Counted from the stretch's first letter, positions 17,624 to 26,909 are shown. The stretch: DNA of 64,000 nucleotides from Clostridia bacterium (GCA_017507045.1 JAFWBP010000017.1:83709-147708); one strand, 5' to 3'. Notes: generated by a model from the letters alone, not told the origin. Numbers and translations are program-made.

Positions 17624-19335
17624 TACTTTTTGTAGCAATTACAGGCATGCCCATTGGGCAAGAACCCGGTATCCGAGCATTTCGCACAAGCGTAGTTGGG
17701 CATAAAATCGCGCTCGGTGAGGTGAAGGCGCAAGAGTGCGTTTTCACGCTCTCTTTTCGCGTGCTCGAGCGCTTCGCGAAGAGAGGGAAGCATATCGGGC
17801 GTGTAAAGCTCGGCTTTTGCAATAGCTATTTCGCTTCTGCGAATAACTGCCTCCGCTTCCATAAACGCTTCATCCTTTTCGGCGATCGCCCTTGCTCGCC
17901 GCACGCCGCGCATCGCGATATCTTGGCGCGCGGAATAGAAACGTTCCCGTTCACTGCGCTCATCTGCGGCGATCGTTGCTTCGCTTTTATAAGTTGCCGC
18001 AGCGGCCGATCTCGGTGCTTCACGTTCGGGGATCTCCGAGGGCGAATAGGCGCCAAGCCGTTTCCACTCCGAAAGAAGCTTGTTCATGTAGGAGAGGGGA
18101 GCTTGCGCGTTTGCGCTTCGGCGCGCAGCCTCCAAAATCATCTCATCGGAAAAGCTCCAGCTGCGCCATGTTGCGATCATATCCAGCGCTGCTTGCGTTT
18201 TTTTCACAACGCCGCACAGAGATTGTATGCTCTGAAGCAGTTTGAATTGCTTTTCTCTTCCCGCACAGTAGGCCTTCACGCTCTCTTGATCTACCACGCC
18301 GCCTGCATACATCTCGGCAAGCAGGGTATCAAGCTCGGCAAATCCGTAAGAGAGGCGCATTCCCAGCCCTGCCACGCGTACGAGGCTTTCTTCATCGTAG
18401 CCGCGCTCCAGCCACTTTTCGGCGTATTCTTCGATATAGGGGCGAGGATTTTGCACCTTCACACCCAACTTTCTCGCCACCTTGAACACGGCGTTTGCCA
18501 TCGTTTCCCGCTCGGCAAGATAGTTCTTTGCTTCCGATTCCGATGAATAACCCCGCTCCAAAAGCTCTGCGATGAGCTGATCGAGGGTGGCAAGCGAGCC
18601 TTTTTTGAGCGCTTGCGCACAGGCGTAAACGGCACCGAGCTCCATGCCCGCACCCCGCCACCGCTCGAGCAATTCGTAATCGGCATCCTGCGGCTTTCTG
18701 GTGATCGTAAGCAGGTGGAAGATCTTGGCAAGCTCTTCCTGATGGGCGTTGTAATCGGCGTATTCCGCTTCCACCTGTTCGTATGTATACTTATGCTCGC
18801 GCACCAACTTTTTTGCGGCGTTGAGCAGGTGGTTTGCGGTGAGCCGTGCGCCCTGCTTTTTCACGTAATACTCCACGACGAGCAAAAACGCCTGATGCTC
18901 CATGGGATAGTTTTCGAGAAACTCTAAAATGCGTTGCTGTTCGTATGCCCTGAAATCTTTTCCGGCCTTTTGCAAGAGCTTGAAAAGCTCGCGGTTGAAC
19001 GCGGCGTATTTTTCGGGGCGAATGGGCTTAGGCTTTCCAACGGAAGCGCTCACGGGAAGATATTCCACATAGAGGGGATTGCGCGAAAGCACTTGCACGA
19101 GCCCGCATTCTTCCCAAAAGGCAAAGATCTCTTCCAGCCGTTTCAAGGGAATACGCAGCAGTTTTGCCGTGCTTTCCCCATCGAAATCCCCCGCATAGCT
19201 GCAAAGATACAGCCCGTAGAGATAGGCACGAACGGCATCTCCGTTCGCCTCGGGAAGGTACTTCGTAATGAACTGATTCTCCACACTCGTGAACAGATTC
19301 TCGTTAAAATCCTTCGAAAAGGAGCTGAAAGACAT
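17623..19335 (-). CDS. dnaD: DnaD-domain replication protein with a DnaC N-terminal-like zinc module at its C-terminus
   Basis: DnaD-family proteins act in primosome assembly and helicase loading. The 570-residue product has an N-terminal winged-helix region (LPEANGDAVRAYLYGLYLC onward) and DnaD-like helical repeats with Y-x-x-I/L-x-x-W-x-x-x-G segments (about residues 210-245, 300-335 and 380-440). The last 110 residues differ: ERFYSARQ, a charged helix region, then a zinc motif C-A-K-C-S-D-T-G and C-N-C-Y-K at the very end. That pattern is the usual N-terminus of clostridial DnaC/DnaI helicase loaders, but no AAA+ domain follows. The start ATG has GAGGAAA upstream. The same module ends the DUF6291 protein at 36874. 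Confidence 0.85.
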   Translation of the reverse strand: MSFSSFSKDFNENLFTSVENQFITKYLPEANGDAVRAYLYGLYLCSYAGDFDGESTAKLLRIPLKRLEEIFAFWEECGLVQVLSRNPLYVEYLPVSASVGKPKPIRPEKYAAFNRELFKLLQKAGKDFRAYEQQRILEFLENYPMEHQAFLLVVEYYVKKQGARLTANHLLNAAKKLVREHKYTYEQVEAEYADYNAHQEELAKIFHLLTITRKPQDADYELLERWRGAGMELGAVYACAQALKKGSLATLDQLIAELLERGYSSESEAKNYLAERETMANAVFKVARKLGVKVQNPRPYIEEYAEKWLERGYDEESLVRVAGLGMRLSYGFAELDTLLAEMYAGGVVDQESVKAYCAGREKQFKLLQSIQSLCGVVKKTQAALDMIATWRSWSFSDEMILEAARRSANAQAPLSYMNKLLSEWKRLGAYSPSEIPEREAPRSAAAATYKSEATIAADERSERERFYSARQDIAMRGVRRARAIAEKDEAFMEAEAVIRRSEIAIAKAELYTPDMLPSLREALEHAKRERENALLRLHLTERDFMPNYACAKCSDTGFLPNGHACNCYKK

Positions 19336-19384
19336 AATTTCCTCACAATCGGCTTGCGTTTTTTCCTGAAAATACCAACAACGC

Positions 19385-19413
19385 TTGCTTTTTTTCGGTA
19401 ATCGTTGTATAAT
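19385..19413 (+). promoter_or_regulatory. Sigma-A promoter for sbcDC
   Basis: TTGCTT, a 17-base spacer, then a perfect TATAAT. Transcription would start near 19420, about 65 bases before sbcD. The -10 directly abuts the -10 of the opposing dnaD promoter. Confidence 0.75.
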
Positions 19414-19442
19414 AGTATAGCACACCGCCCATGAAAAAGCAA
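19414..19442 (-). promoter_or_regulatory. Sigma-A promoter for dnaD (opposite strand)
   Basis: Read on the minus strand: TTGCTT, a 17-base spacer, then TATACT. Transcription would start near 19407, about 70 bases before the dnaD ATG. Together with the + promoter it makes a nearly symmetric block TATAATAGTATA, so one polymerase would exclude the other. Confidence 0.72.
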
Positions 19443-19486
19443 AGTGTTTTCGTGCCGGCGGAAAAATTTTTCAAGTACCGATGGGA

Positions 19487-20641
19487 ATGAAAATCCTTCA
19501 CACCTCCGATTGGCATCTCGGCAAACGGCTCATGGAGCGTGAACGCCTCCCTGAACAAAAGAGGGTTCTTGCCGAAATTGCAAATATATGCGAAGAGCGT
19601 GACGTGGAGCTCGTGCTTGTCGCGGGCGACGTCTTCGATAGTTATCTTCCGCCGGCTGAGGCAGAGGAAGTTTTTTTCCGTTTTGTGAAGGAAATTGCAG
19701 GGGAGAAGCGTGCCGTTGCGGTTATCAGCGGAAATCATGACGACGGCGTACGCCTTTCCGCTTCCGCGCCCCTCGCCGCAGACGACGGCGTGTATATCTT
19801 CGGAGGGCGTTCGCAAGCGTTTCCCGTTGGCGGCAATCGCCCCGTGCGTGCCGTTGAAGCAGGGGAAAGCTACGTTATCATAGAAAATTCCAAAGGGGAA
19901 AGGGTGTATATCAACGCGCTTCCTTATCCCAATGAGGCGCGCCTCAAGGAGGAAAAAACGGAGGAAAGCTACGCCGAAAAAGCACAGCGTTGGATCCGCG
20001 CAGGCGATGCCGCTTACGATGGCAAAATGCCGCACATTCTTCTTACGCACCTCTTCGTAGCAGGCGGCTGCGTGGCGGAGAGCGAACGCGATATTTCTCT
20101 CGGCGGCGCGCGCGCCGTGCCCATTTCCGCCCTGCCCGATTTCGGCTACACTGCGCTCGGGCATCTTCACAGAGGGCAAAAGGCGGGAAATTACGCGCGT
20201 TACAGCGGCTCGCTCTTGCAATATTCCTTCGATGAAGCCGGCACCGAGAAGGGCGCGATTCTTCTCGAAACGGGCGAAGAGGGGATCACCGTTCTCGAAG
20301 AGATCCCCTTCAAGGAAGGCGTTCGCCTCGTGCGCCTGGAGGCGGCAAGTGTTGATGATGCGCTAACGCTCCTTCGCATGCACGAGGGAAAATATATTGA
20401 GCTGACGCTTCGCCTTTCGGCGCCCCTTTCCGCCGTGGAAACGAAGGCGCTCCGCGAAGCGAACGAGGGGCTGATTACCGTGATTGCACGCGTCGATGCG
20501 AGCGAAGAATCGCCAATCGTTCGGCGCGCAAAGCTGAGCGCAGGGGAGCTTTTTGCGGAATACTACCGAACGCAGTTTTCCAAAGAGCCTGTGGCGCAGT
20601 TGAGCGAAGCGTTTTTGCGCCTCGTGGAGGAAGGATCATGA
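19487..20641 (+). CDS. sbcD: Exonuclease SbcD (Mre11-like nuclease subunit)
   Basis: SbcD is the nuclease of the SbcCD complex, which opens hairpins and blocked DNA ends. The 384-residue protein has the calcineurin-like phosphoesterase motifs HTSDWHLGK (residues 5-13), VAGDVFDSY (about residue 47), GNHDDGVR (about residue 82), THLFVAGG and LGHLHRGQ. I take the ATG that gives MKILHTSDWH; the ATG two codons upstream is also possible. It overlaps sbcC by ATGA. Confidence 0.95.
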   Translation: MKILHTSDWHLGKRLMERERLPEQKRVLAEIANICEERDVELVLVAGDVFDSYLPPAEAEEVFFRFVKEIAGEKRAVAVISGNHDDGVRLSASAPLAADDGVYIFGGRSQAFPVGGNRPVRAVEAGESYVIIENSKGERVYINALPYPNEARLKEEKTEESYAEKAQRWIRAGDAAYDGKMPHILLTHLFVAGGCVAESERDISLGGARAVPISALPDFGYTALGHLHRGQKAGNYARYSGSLLQYSFDEAGTEKGAILLETGEEGITVLEEIPFKEGVRLVRLEAASVDDALTLLRMHEGKYIELTLRLSAPLSAVETKALREANEGLITVIARVDASEESPIVRRAKLSAGELFAEYYRTQFSKEPVAQLSEAFLRLVEEGS

Positions 20642-23211
20642 AGCCGCGTTATCTTGAATTTTGCGGCGTAAACTCCTTCTCGGAAAGGGCGCAAATTGAT
20701 TTTACCAACCTGCTTGAGTTTGGCATCTTCGGCATCTTCGGGGATACGGGCTCGGGGAAAAGCACCGTTCTCGATTGCATCGGCTTTGCGCTCTACGGCA
20801 ACGTTTTGCGGTCGCGCGCGGGTAGTATTGCAGATATTATCAACTATAAGCGCGATGAAGCGTACGTTCACTTCGAATTTGAGATCCTTTTCGAAGGAGC
20901 GCGCGGGCACTACCGCGTAGAGCGCACCTTAAAGCGCAAGAACGCGGCGCAGAGCGTAATCGTTTACGAATATACGGAGGGCGCTTTTCGGGCAGTTGCC
21001 GCAGGCGTTCGCGAATCGAACGCGCTCCTTGAGCGGATCATCGGCCTTGAACAAAAGGATTTTGAAAAGTGCATTGCGCTTCCGCAGGGCGAATTTGCAC
21101 AGTTCGTAAAGGCGCAACGGGGCGATCGCCTCAAGCTTATCTCCCGCCTTTTCGATCTCGAACGCTACGGTGAGCGCCTTGTGAAGAAGGCGAATTCAGA
21201 GTGTAACGAAAAGTTAAACAATCTGCGCGTGCTCGAAGCGCGGCTCAAGCCGTATGAAGCGGTAACCGCTGAAGCCAATCGCGCGCTCGCGCAGGAAATC
21301 CTCGCCCTAAAAGAAGCGGATCGGGAGGCGCAAAAACGCCTTGCAGCCGCGCAGGCGGAGGAAAAAGAGCTCTCCGCGCGCCTTGAAAAGAGGCGTGAAG
21401 CAGAGCGTGTGGAAGCGCGCCTCAATGCACTCAAAGCAAAGCATGCGGAAATGGCTACGCTCAAAGGCGAGCTATCCCGCCTCGGAAGCGCCGCCGCAGT
21501 TTTCGCCGCCAAGCAGGATGCTGATCGCACGGCAGAGCGCCTTGAGAAGGCGCAAGCACGTTGGCTCAATGCAAATAGGCGCCTTGATGACATAGAGAAG
21601 CAATTCGCTTCCTTTTCGCAATCCGATGAGGAAGCGCTGGATGCGGAAATCGAAAGCCTCACGGCGCTGTATGCGCAGGCCGTGCAGGCGGAAGAACTCC
21701 GCGCAAGGAAACAGCGTGCAGAGCGCCGCCTTGAAGAGATCGCACAAGAAATCGAAAAAGAGGAGCAAGCGCTCGGCCCGTTTGAATACGAAAATACGCG
21801 TAGCCGCCTTGAGGAAGAGCTTGCTTCACTCAGCGGAGATTTTCTTGCCTTTGCAAAAACGCACTGCAAAGCGGCTCTGCTTCGCGGGGAATATGCCGTT
21901 TTTGCAGAAGAAATATCAGATCTAACAAAGAAATATCCCGTGATTAAAGCGGATAGCGTGCCGCTCGCGGAAAAATACAGAACACTCGCACAGGGAGAAG
22001 TTGCCGAATTTTCCGAGATTCGCCGCGCATTTGCGGAGCGTGAGGAACGCAAAAAATCGGTGCAAGCGGCGCTTTTCGAGCTTGAGAGCGAGAAGGGGAG
22101 GCGAGAGCTTGCCTTCAAGCGCATTTCGCATTTCAGCGCGGAAGCGCACGAACACAAAAAAACGGTTAGCGAATGCGATAGCCGCCTTACAAGCGTTCCA
22201 GAATTAGCAGAATCCATCAAAGCGCAGCTTGAACAAAAGCGCACGCTGAAGCGTGTTGCAAGCGAAAATCGGCGCCGATATACGGAAGGAGCGGCAAACT
22301 GCCGTGCTGAACTTGCCGCAGCCCAGGAGGCAAAGCGCGCCGCCGAGCTTGCATGGGCGGAGGGGAACGCGCGCCTTGAAAGTGCGCTCTTTGCGGGCGG
22401 CTTTCAAGATGCGAGGGCGGCGGAAGCGCTCGTTGAAAAGTACGGCGAACCTGAGAAAGCGCAAAGGCAGTACGAGGCGTACGCATCGGAATACGCAGCA
22501 ATCAGCGCGCGTAGCAGGGAACTTGCCGCAGAAGATTTTTCCGAAGCAACCGAAGAGCGCCTTGCTCTGGCCGTGAAAAGCGTGCGAGCGGAAGAGGCTT
22601 GCGGAAGGGAATGCGCGAAGCGGCTTGCGCTTGCGGAGCGCGAGCTTGAGCGCGCTAAAGCGCTGCTTGCCGAAAAAGAGGAGCTCAAGCGGGAACATTC
22701 CGCCGCAAACGCAGATTTCATTTGCTACGATCAGCTAAAAAAGCTAATTGACGGCAATAAATTCATGGAATTCGTTGCCGAAGAATACCTGCAACAAATA
22801 TCCTCAAATGCGAGCGGAAGGCTGCTTTCTCTCACGGATGGGCGTTACTTTTTGCGCTATCAAAAGGGATTCTTCGTTGGGGATAACTTCAACGGCGGAG
22901 AGCTTCGCGGCGTATACACGCTTTCGGGCGGAGAAACCTTCCTCGTATCCCTCTCTTTGGCACTTGCTCTCGGAGCGGAGATCTGCGCAAGATCTTTAAG
23001 GCCCATCGAATTTTTCTTCCTCGACGAAGGTTTCGGCACGCTTGATTCCCATCTCGTGGATACGGTGATGGACAGCCTCGAGCGGCTCAGAAGCGAAAAC
23101 TTCTCGATTGGCATTATTTCGCACGTTGGGGAGCTGAAGCACAGAATTGATAGAAAACTCTTGGTAAAAAAGGCGACCGAACAGCACGGCTCGCAAATTC
23201 ATGCGGAGTGA
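20638..23211 (+). CDS. sbcC: Exonuclease SbcC (Rad50-like ATPase subunit), no zinc hook visible
   Basis: SbcC is the ABC/SMC-type ATPase partner of SbcD. The product has 857 residues, shorter than the usual 1000-1150. Walker A is FGDTGSGKSTVLD (about residue 36), the Q-loop is IALPQGEFAQF (about residue 147), the ABC signature is YTLSGGETFLVSLSLALAL (about residue 758), and Walker B is FFLDEGFGTLD (about residue 792). Long Ala/Glu/Arg-rich coiled coils fill residues 190-690. The zinc hook C-P-x-C expected at the coiled-coil apex is absent: I find no C-x-x-C anywhere in the protein. The gene is otherwise intact and couples to sbcD by a four-base overlap. Confidence 0.92.
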   Translation: MKPRYLEFCGVNSFSERAQIDFTNLLEFGIFGIFGDTGSGKSTVLDCIGFALYGNVLRSRAGSIADIINYKRDEAYVHFEFEILFEGARGHYRVERTLKRKNAAQSVIVYEYTEGAFRAVAAGVRESNALLERIIGLEQKDFEKCIALPQGEFAQFVKAQRGDRLKLISRLFDLERYGERLVKKANSECNEKLNNLRVLEARLKPYEAVTAEANRALAQEILALKEADREAQKRLAAAQAEEKELSARLEKRREAERVEARLNALKAKHAEMATLKGELSRLGSAAAVFAAKQDADRTAERLEKAQARWLNANRRLDDIEKQFASFSQSDEEALDAEIESLTALYAQAVQAEELRARKQRAERRLEEIAQEIEKEEQALGPFEYENTRSRLEEELASLSGDFLAFAKTHCKAALLRGEYAVFAEEISDLTKKYPVIKADSVPLAEKYRTLAQGEVAEFSEIRRAFAEREERKKSVQAALFELESEKGRRELAFKRISHFSAEAHEHKKTVSECDSRLTSVPELAESIKAQLEQKRTLKRVASENRRRYTEGAANCRAELAAAQEAKRAAELAWAEGNARLESALFAGGFQDARAAEALVEKYGEPEKAQRQYEAYASEYAAISARSRELAAEDFSEATEERLALAVKSVRAEEACGRECAKRLALAERELERAKALLAEKEELKREHSAANADFICYDQLKKLIDGNKFMEFVAEEYLQQISSNASGRLLSLTDGRYFLRYQKGFFVGDNFNGGELRGVYTLSGGETFLVSLSLALALGAEICARSLRPIEFFFLDEGFGTLDSHLVDTVMDSLERLRSENFSIGIISHVGELKHRIDRKLLVKKATEQHGSQIHAE

Positions 23212-24898
23212 GGTTATTTTGGCGAACACGATTTTAACACCCGTTACCCTTTGGCAGGATTTTGACGACGCGCTGCCCCCCGAGGAAGAGCTCCTCGCGG
23301 AGTGGCAGGTAGGCGCCGCCGTTTTCCGCGATCTTTTGATCTCGGGAAGAGCCGTAGGTGCGGAAAGAGTGAAAATCTATGCGCGGTACGTATTTCCAGC
23401 GGAGGCGGAGAGATTCCCCGTCGTTATGATTCTTTTCGAGGCAGGGTTTCCCTTCGATGAGAAGCTTTACATGCGCTACGTGCAAAATGGCTACGGCGTG
23501 CTCTGCGTGGATTACTGCGGCGAGCGCGAGGAGGGGCTCTTCACGCGCTATCCGAAGGAGATCGAGTACGCGAATTTGCAGAAGGCGGAAAGAAGAATCG
23601 AGTACTGCGATAACACCGCAAAGGAAACGAGTTGGTATGAATGGGCGGCTGTTGCCCGTTACGCCGCCAACTGGTTAAACGCACGCGCGGAGGTGCAGGC
23701 GATCGGCGCGGTAGGCCTGCGCACGGGCGGCGAGGTACTCTTCAAAATTGCGCCCTATGCACCGCTTGCTTGCATGATTTCCGTATGCGCGGCAGGTTGG
23801 CTCGCTTATAAGGAAATCGGGAAGTTCCAAAAGAGCGAAAACCGCATTCTCGATGAAGAGCGGCACCGCTTTATCGCAGGAATCGATTCGCAGAGCTATG
23901 CGCCCTACGTGAAGTGCCCGATCTTGCTCGTTTCTGCCATCAACGATAAAAAGTATAACTACGATCGCGTTTTCGATACCTTCTGCCAGATCAACGAAGA
24001 AAAAAAGGCGCTCCTCTTCTCCGCGCACGGAAACGGACTCGTTGGTTGGCACTCTTTGAAGGATATTGATCTCTTCTTGGATAAGTTCTTGAAAGGGCGC
24101 AGCGTGTTTCTTTCCCGCCCCATAAATCTTTCCGTTGTGGAAGATGAAGAGGGCAACCTTGCAATTGAGGGGGTATTCGATCCCTTGGGCGAGATCAAGG
24201 AATTCGGTATCTTCTACACGGAAAACGCCGCCGCATTCAAAACGCGGGATTGGACGCGCATCCTCGGAAAGCCGGCCGATCTTAACGGGCATATTGGAAG
24301 AGTGCCGCTTCCGCTCTATAACGGAACGGAAAAAGCCCTCGTTTACGCCTTCGTCAACTACTCCAACAATTTCTCGGTGACCACTAAGATTTTAGAGGTC
24401 AACGTTCGAAAAGCATATAAAAACGCTTGCCAGAGAACGCGCGTTATCTATAGCGAGGCAGATGGTAAAAACGGCTTTACCACCTTCCGCCAAAGAACGA
24501 GCTCGGTTGCAGATTGCTTCTCGGATGGCGCGTTTTCACACATCCGTTGCCTTGCCGGCTACGGCGGCATCTTAGGAATAGCAACCAATCCGGGCATTAT
24601 TTCCTATCGCGTCGGCGAGCGAAAATACGAACCGCCCGAAGGCGTTTCCTTCCGTTTCGATGCCTATTCGCCGAAGGATGCGCGGCTGCGCGTCGTCTTC
24701 TATAAAGACGAGGAGGAAGAAATCGGCTACGTAGGCGAGGTAAGCGTGGAAGGGGGCGGAATCTGGAAGAACGTGCTCTTCGATGCCGATGATTTCAAAT
24801 CGGAAACGGGCGCTTCGCTCGAAGATTTTAACGGCGTAGTTTCCGTTGTATTTATGAGCGACGACGACGTTTTGATCAACAACGTAATCTGGCTTTAA
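23201..24898 (+). CDS. Alpha/beta-hydrolase-fold protein lacking the usual nucleophile
   Basis: The first 310 residues resemble an alpha/beta hydrolase of the acetyl-xylan-esterase/dienelactone-hydrolase type (PVVMILFEAG, GYGVLCVDYCGER, then ILLVSAINDK and a His in FSAHGNG). The nucleophile elbow, normally G-x-S-x-G, reads G-L-R-T-G near residue 173, so the serine is missing. Residues 310-410 look like an Ig/fibronectin-type beta domain, and 430-565 form a beta-sandwich ending in INNVIWL, possibly carbohydrate binding. There is no signal peptide, so it is probably cytoplasmic. ATG 23201 overlaps sbcC; a TTG at 23219 with GTGAGG upstream is a good alternative start. The function is unknown to me. 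Confidence 0.65.
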   Translation: MRSEVILANTILTPVTLWQDFDDALPPEEELLAEWQVGAAVFRDLLISGRAVGAERVKIYARYVFPAEAERFPVVMILFEAGFPFDEKLYMRYVQNGYGVLCVDYCGEREEGLFTRYPKEIEYANLQKAERRIEYCDNTAKETSWYEWAAVARYAANWLNARAEVQAIGAVGLRTGGEVLFKIAPYAPLACMISVCAAGWLAYKEIGKFQKSENRILDEERHRFIAGIDSQSYAPYVKCPILLVSAINDKKYNYDRVFDTFCQINEEKKALLFSAHGNGLVGWHSLKDIDLFLDKFLKGRSVFLSRPINLSVVEDEEGNLAIEGVFDPLGEIKEFGIFYTENAAAFKTRDWTRILGKPADLNGHIGRVPLPLYNGTEKALVYAFVNYSNNFSVTTKILEVNVRKAYKNACQRTRVIYSEADGKNGFTTFRQRTSSVADCFSDGAFSHIRCLAGYGGILGIATNPGIISYRVGERKYEPPEGVSFRFDAYSPKDARLRVVFYKDEEEEIGYVGEVSVEGGGIWKNVLFDADDFKSETGASLEDFNGVVSVVFMSDDDVLINNVIWL

Positions 24899-24902
24899 GA
24901 AA

Positions 24903-25085
24903 ATGCTGCAACTCGGAGCTATTATAGAAACTAAGAAACCGCATCCCTGCGGCTCTGTAAAATGGGAAATCGTTCGTACGGGCGCCGATTGGAAGATCAA
25001 GTGCCTCGGTTGCGGCAGGCTCGTTGTGCTTTCGCCCGACGAGCTGAAAAAGCGCGTAAAGCGCATTCTTTCGGAGGAAATGTAA
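24903..25085 (+). CDS. DUF951 family small zinc-binding-like protein
   Basis: The 60-residue protein matches the DUF951 family (B. subtilis YyzM-like). It carries the signature E-T-K-K-P-H-P-C-G-S-x-x-W-E-I-V-R-T-G-A-D and I-K-C-L-G-C-G-R. The three or four cysteines suggest a metal site. The function is unknown. It starts four bases after the previous stop and its TAA shares a base with the ATG of signal peptidase (TAATG). Confidence 0.88.
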   Translation: MLQLGAIIETKKPHPCGSVKWEIVRTGADWKIKCLGCGRLVVLSPDELKKRVKRILSEEM

Positions 25086-25684
25086 TGGAGAAAAAGGAAG
25101 GTGGAAGGCGGGGTAGTTCCGTTTTCATTCAAATTGTCTTTATCGCGCTCGTCTTTTTTCTCATTCTAACCGCATCGCAGCTTTTGCTCCTTCGCAAATA
25201 CTACGCTGTGGAGGTGTACGGAACTTCCATGGAAGGCACCGTGCAGAGCGGGGATATTGTGTATGCGGAACGGGAATTCACGTTGAAGCGGGGAGAGATC
25301 GTGATTGTAGACGTATCGCAAAACCCCACCTTCAGCAGTGGAGGGGAGCATTTCATCATCAAGCGCTTGATTGCCGTTGCAGGCGATCGCGTGAAGTGTG
25401 AAAACGGTACCGTGTATCTCGCGGCGGCGGGCGGAGAATACGAGCCGCTCAATGAGCCGTATATCAGCGGCACGAATGAAATCTCATTTGAATATACGCT
25501 TGCGGAAGGGGAAGTTTTCGTAATGGGAGATAACCGCACGGTGAGCCTTGATTCGCGCATCGTGGGGCCGCTTTCGGAAAGCGATGTGATAGGCGTCGTT
25601 CCGGAATGGTCGGTAGAACTTAGGCACTTTATCGCCGGTTGGGAGAATATTCGCTATTATCTCACCGGCTGGATGCAAAAATAA
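25085..25684 (+). CDS. lepB: Signal peptidase I
   Basis: The membrane-bound Ser/Lys protease cleaves Sec signal peptides. The 199-residue protein has one N-terminal membrane segment (about residues 14-36), the catalytic serine in YGTSMEGTV (about residue 46), the lysine in FIIKRLIAVAGD (about residue 97) and the C-terminal box MGDNRTVSLDSR (about residue 149). GGAGGAAATG provides the ribosome-binding site inside the DUF951 gene. A longer reading of the same frame covers DUF951 and is not used. Confidence 0.95.
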   Translation: MEKKEGGRRGSSVFIQIVFIALVFFLILTASQLLLLRKYYAVEVYGTSMEGTVQSGDIVYAEREFTLKRGEIVIVDVSQNPTFSSGGEHFIIKRLIAVAGDRVKCENGTVYLAAAGGEYEPLNEPYISGTNEISFEYTLAEGEVFVMGDNRTVSLDSRIVGPLSESDVIGVVPEWSVELRHFIAGWENIRYYLTGWMQK

Positions 25685-25720
25685 ATAAAAAAAATTGTAA
25701 GCACAATATAAGGAGAAGTT

Positions 25721-26563
25721 ATGCAAATTCAACTTACGGCAGATAGCACTTGCGATCTTGGAAAAAGTATTGCGGAAAGGCAGATCGGTATTATGCCGCT
25801 TTCCGTAATCCTCGGCACGGATTCTTTCCGCGACGGCGTGGATATCGTTCCACAGGACATCTTTAACTACGTGCAAAAAACCGGTCAGCTTCCCAAAACG
25901 GCGGCGCCGAGCATTGTAGATTACGAGGAGTTTTTCGGCCGCTACGTTTCTGAGGGGAAAACGGTGATCCACTTCAATATTTCCTCGAAATCTTCCTCCT
26001 CGAACGCCTATGCAAACGAGGCGGCAAAAAACTTTGCGGGAAAGGTATTCGTAATTGATACGAAGGCACTTTCCTCCGGTCAGGGTCTGCTCGTGATGAA
26101 GGCGGCGGATCTTCTGGAAGAGGGCAAGAGCGCGGAGGAGATCGTGGAAACCGTGAACGCGCTTCGCTCCAAGGTGAACACTTCGTTCATTCCCGATCGC
26201 CTCGATTATCTCTTCAAGGGGGGCAGATGTTCGCGCATGCAGATGTACGGTGCGAACATTCTCAAGATACATCCGCTTATTGAAATGGAAGATGGGCAGC
26301 TCGTTCCCGGCAAAAAATACCGCGGCCGTATGGATAAGTGCATTTCGAACTACGTAGAAGATCTGGCGATCAAATACCCGAATTACGATGCACGCCGCTG
26401 CTTCATCACGCACAGCAGTGCGGATGCAGAGCTTGTTGAATTCGCCAAGCAAAAGGTAGCCGAAACGTTCGCCTTCGATGAGGTACTCGAAACGGTAGCA
26501 GGCTCCGTTATCACCGGCCACTGCGGCAGAAACACGCTCGGCGTTCTCTTTATTGCAGAGTAA
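25721..26563 (+). CDS. DegV family fatty-acid-binding protein
   Basis: DegV/FakB proteins bind a fatty acid and present it to the FakA kinase. The 280-residue product shows TADSTCDLG (residues 6-14), FRDGVDI, the TAAPS motif (about residue 65), ISSKSSSSNAY (about residue 90) and the F-K-G-G-R-C-S segment (about residue 166), all typical. The gene follows lepB with its own Shine-Dalgarno (AAGGAGAA). No fakA is in the window, so which fatty acid pathway it serves is open. Confidence 0.92.
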   Translation: MQIQLTADSTCDLGKSIAERQIGIMPLSVILGTDSFRDGVDIVPQDIFNYVQKTGQLPKTAAPSIVDYEEFFGRYVSEGKTVIHFNISSKSSSSNAYANEAAKNFAGKVFVIDTKALSSGQGLLVMKAADLLEEGKSAEEIVETVNALRSKVNTSFIPDRLDYLFKGGRCSRMQMYGANILKIHPLIEMEDGQLVPGKKYRGRMDKCISNYVEDLAIKYPNYDARRCFITHSSADAELVEFAKQKVAETFAFDEVLETVAGSVITGHCGRNTLGVLFIAE

Positions 26564-26573
26564 GGAGGAGGCC

Positions 26574-26843
26574 ATGCGCGCAGTTGTAACGGTTACGGGT
26601 ACGGATAGAAGGGGTGTCGTTGCGCAGGTGAGCGGCTTCCTCTTTGAAAAAGGCGTCAACATTGAAGACGTAACGCAAACGCTCTTTGGCGGCCAATTTG
26701 CCATGATGATGATGGTGGATCTTTCGGAGAGCAAGGAGGAATTCGCCGTCCTCGCAGAGAATCTCACGCAGCTCGGCGTGAATATCGGCATGAATATCCG
26801 CATTCAGCACGCGGACATCTTCGATGCGATGCATAATATTTAA
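26574..26843 (+). CDS. ACT-domain protein (UPF0237/COG3830)
   Basis: The 89-residue protein is a single ACT domain (MRAVVTVTGTDRRGVVAQVSG, then VNIEDVTQTLFGGQFAMMMMVD). Members are thought to be small-molecule sensors. They are almost always encoded next to a UPF0210 (PFL) protein, as here. The start has a perfect AAGGAGG five bases upstream; a slightly longer reading overlapping DegV is less likely. Confidence 0.92.
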   Translation: MRAVVTVTGTDRRGVVAQVSGFLFEKGVNIEDVTQTLFGGQFAMMMMVDLSESKEEFAVLAENLTQLGVNIGMNIRIQHADIFDAMHNI

Positions 26844-26868
26844 GCAGCACTTATTTAGGAGAAAATTC

Positions 26869-26893
26869 GAAAGCGGAAGAAAATTCCGTTTTC
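26869..26893 (+). other. Hairpin in the leader of the UPF0210 gene
   Basis: Stem GAAAGCGGAA/TTCCGTTTTC (one mismatch) with a five-base loop. It lies between an orphan-looking Shine-Dalgarno (AGGAG at 26857-26861) and the ATG at 26910. There is no T run, so it is not a standard terminator. Confidence 0.35.
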
Positions 26894-26909
26894 GCGATCG
26901 TTTATTGTA

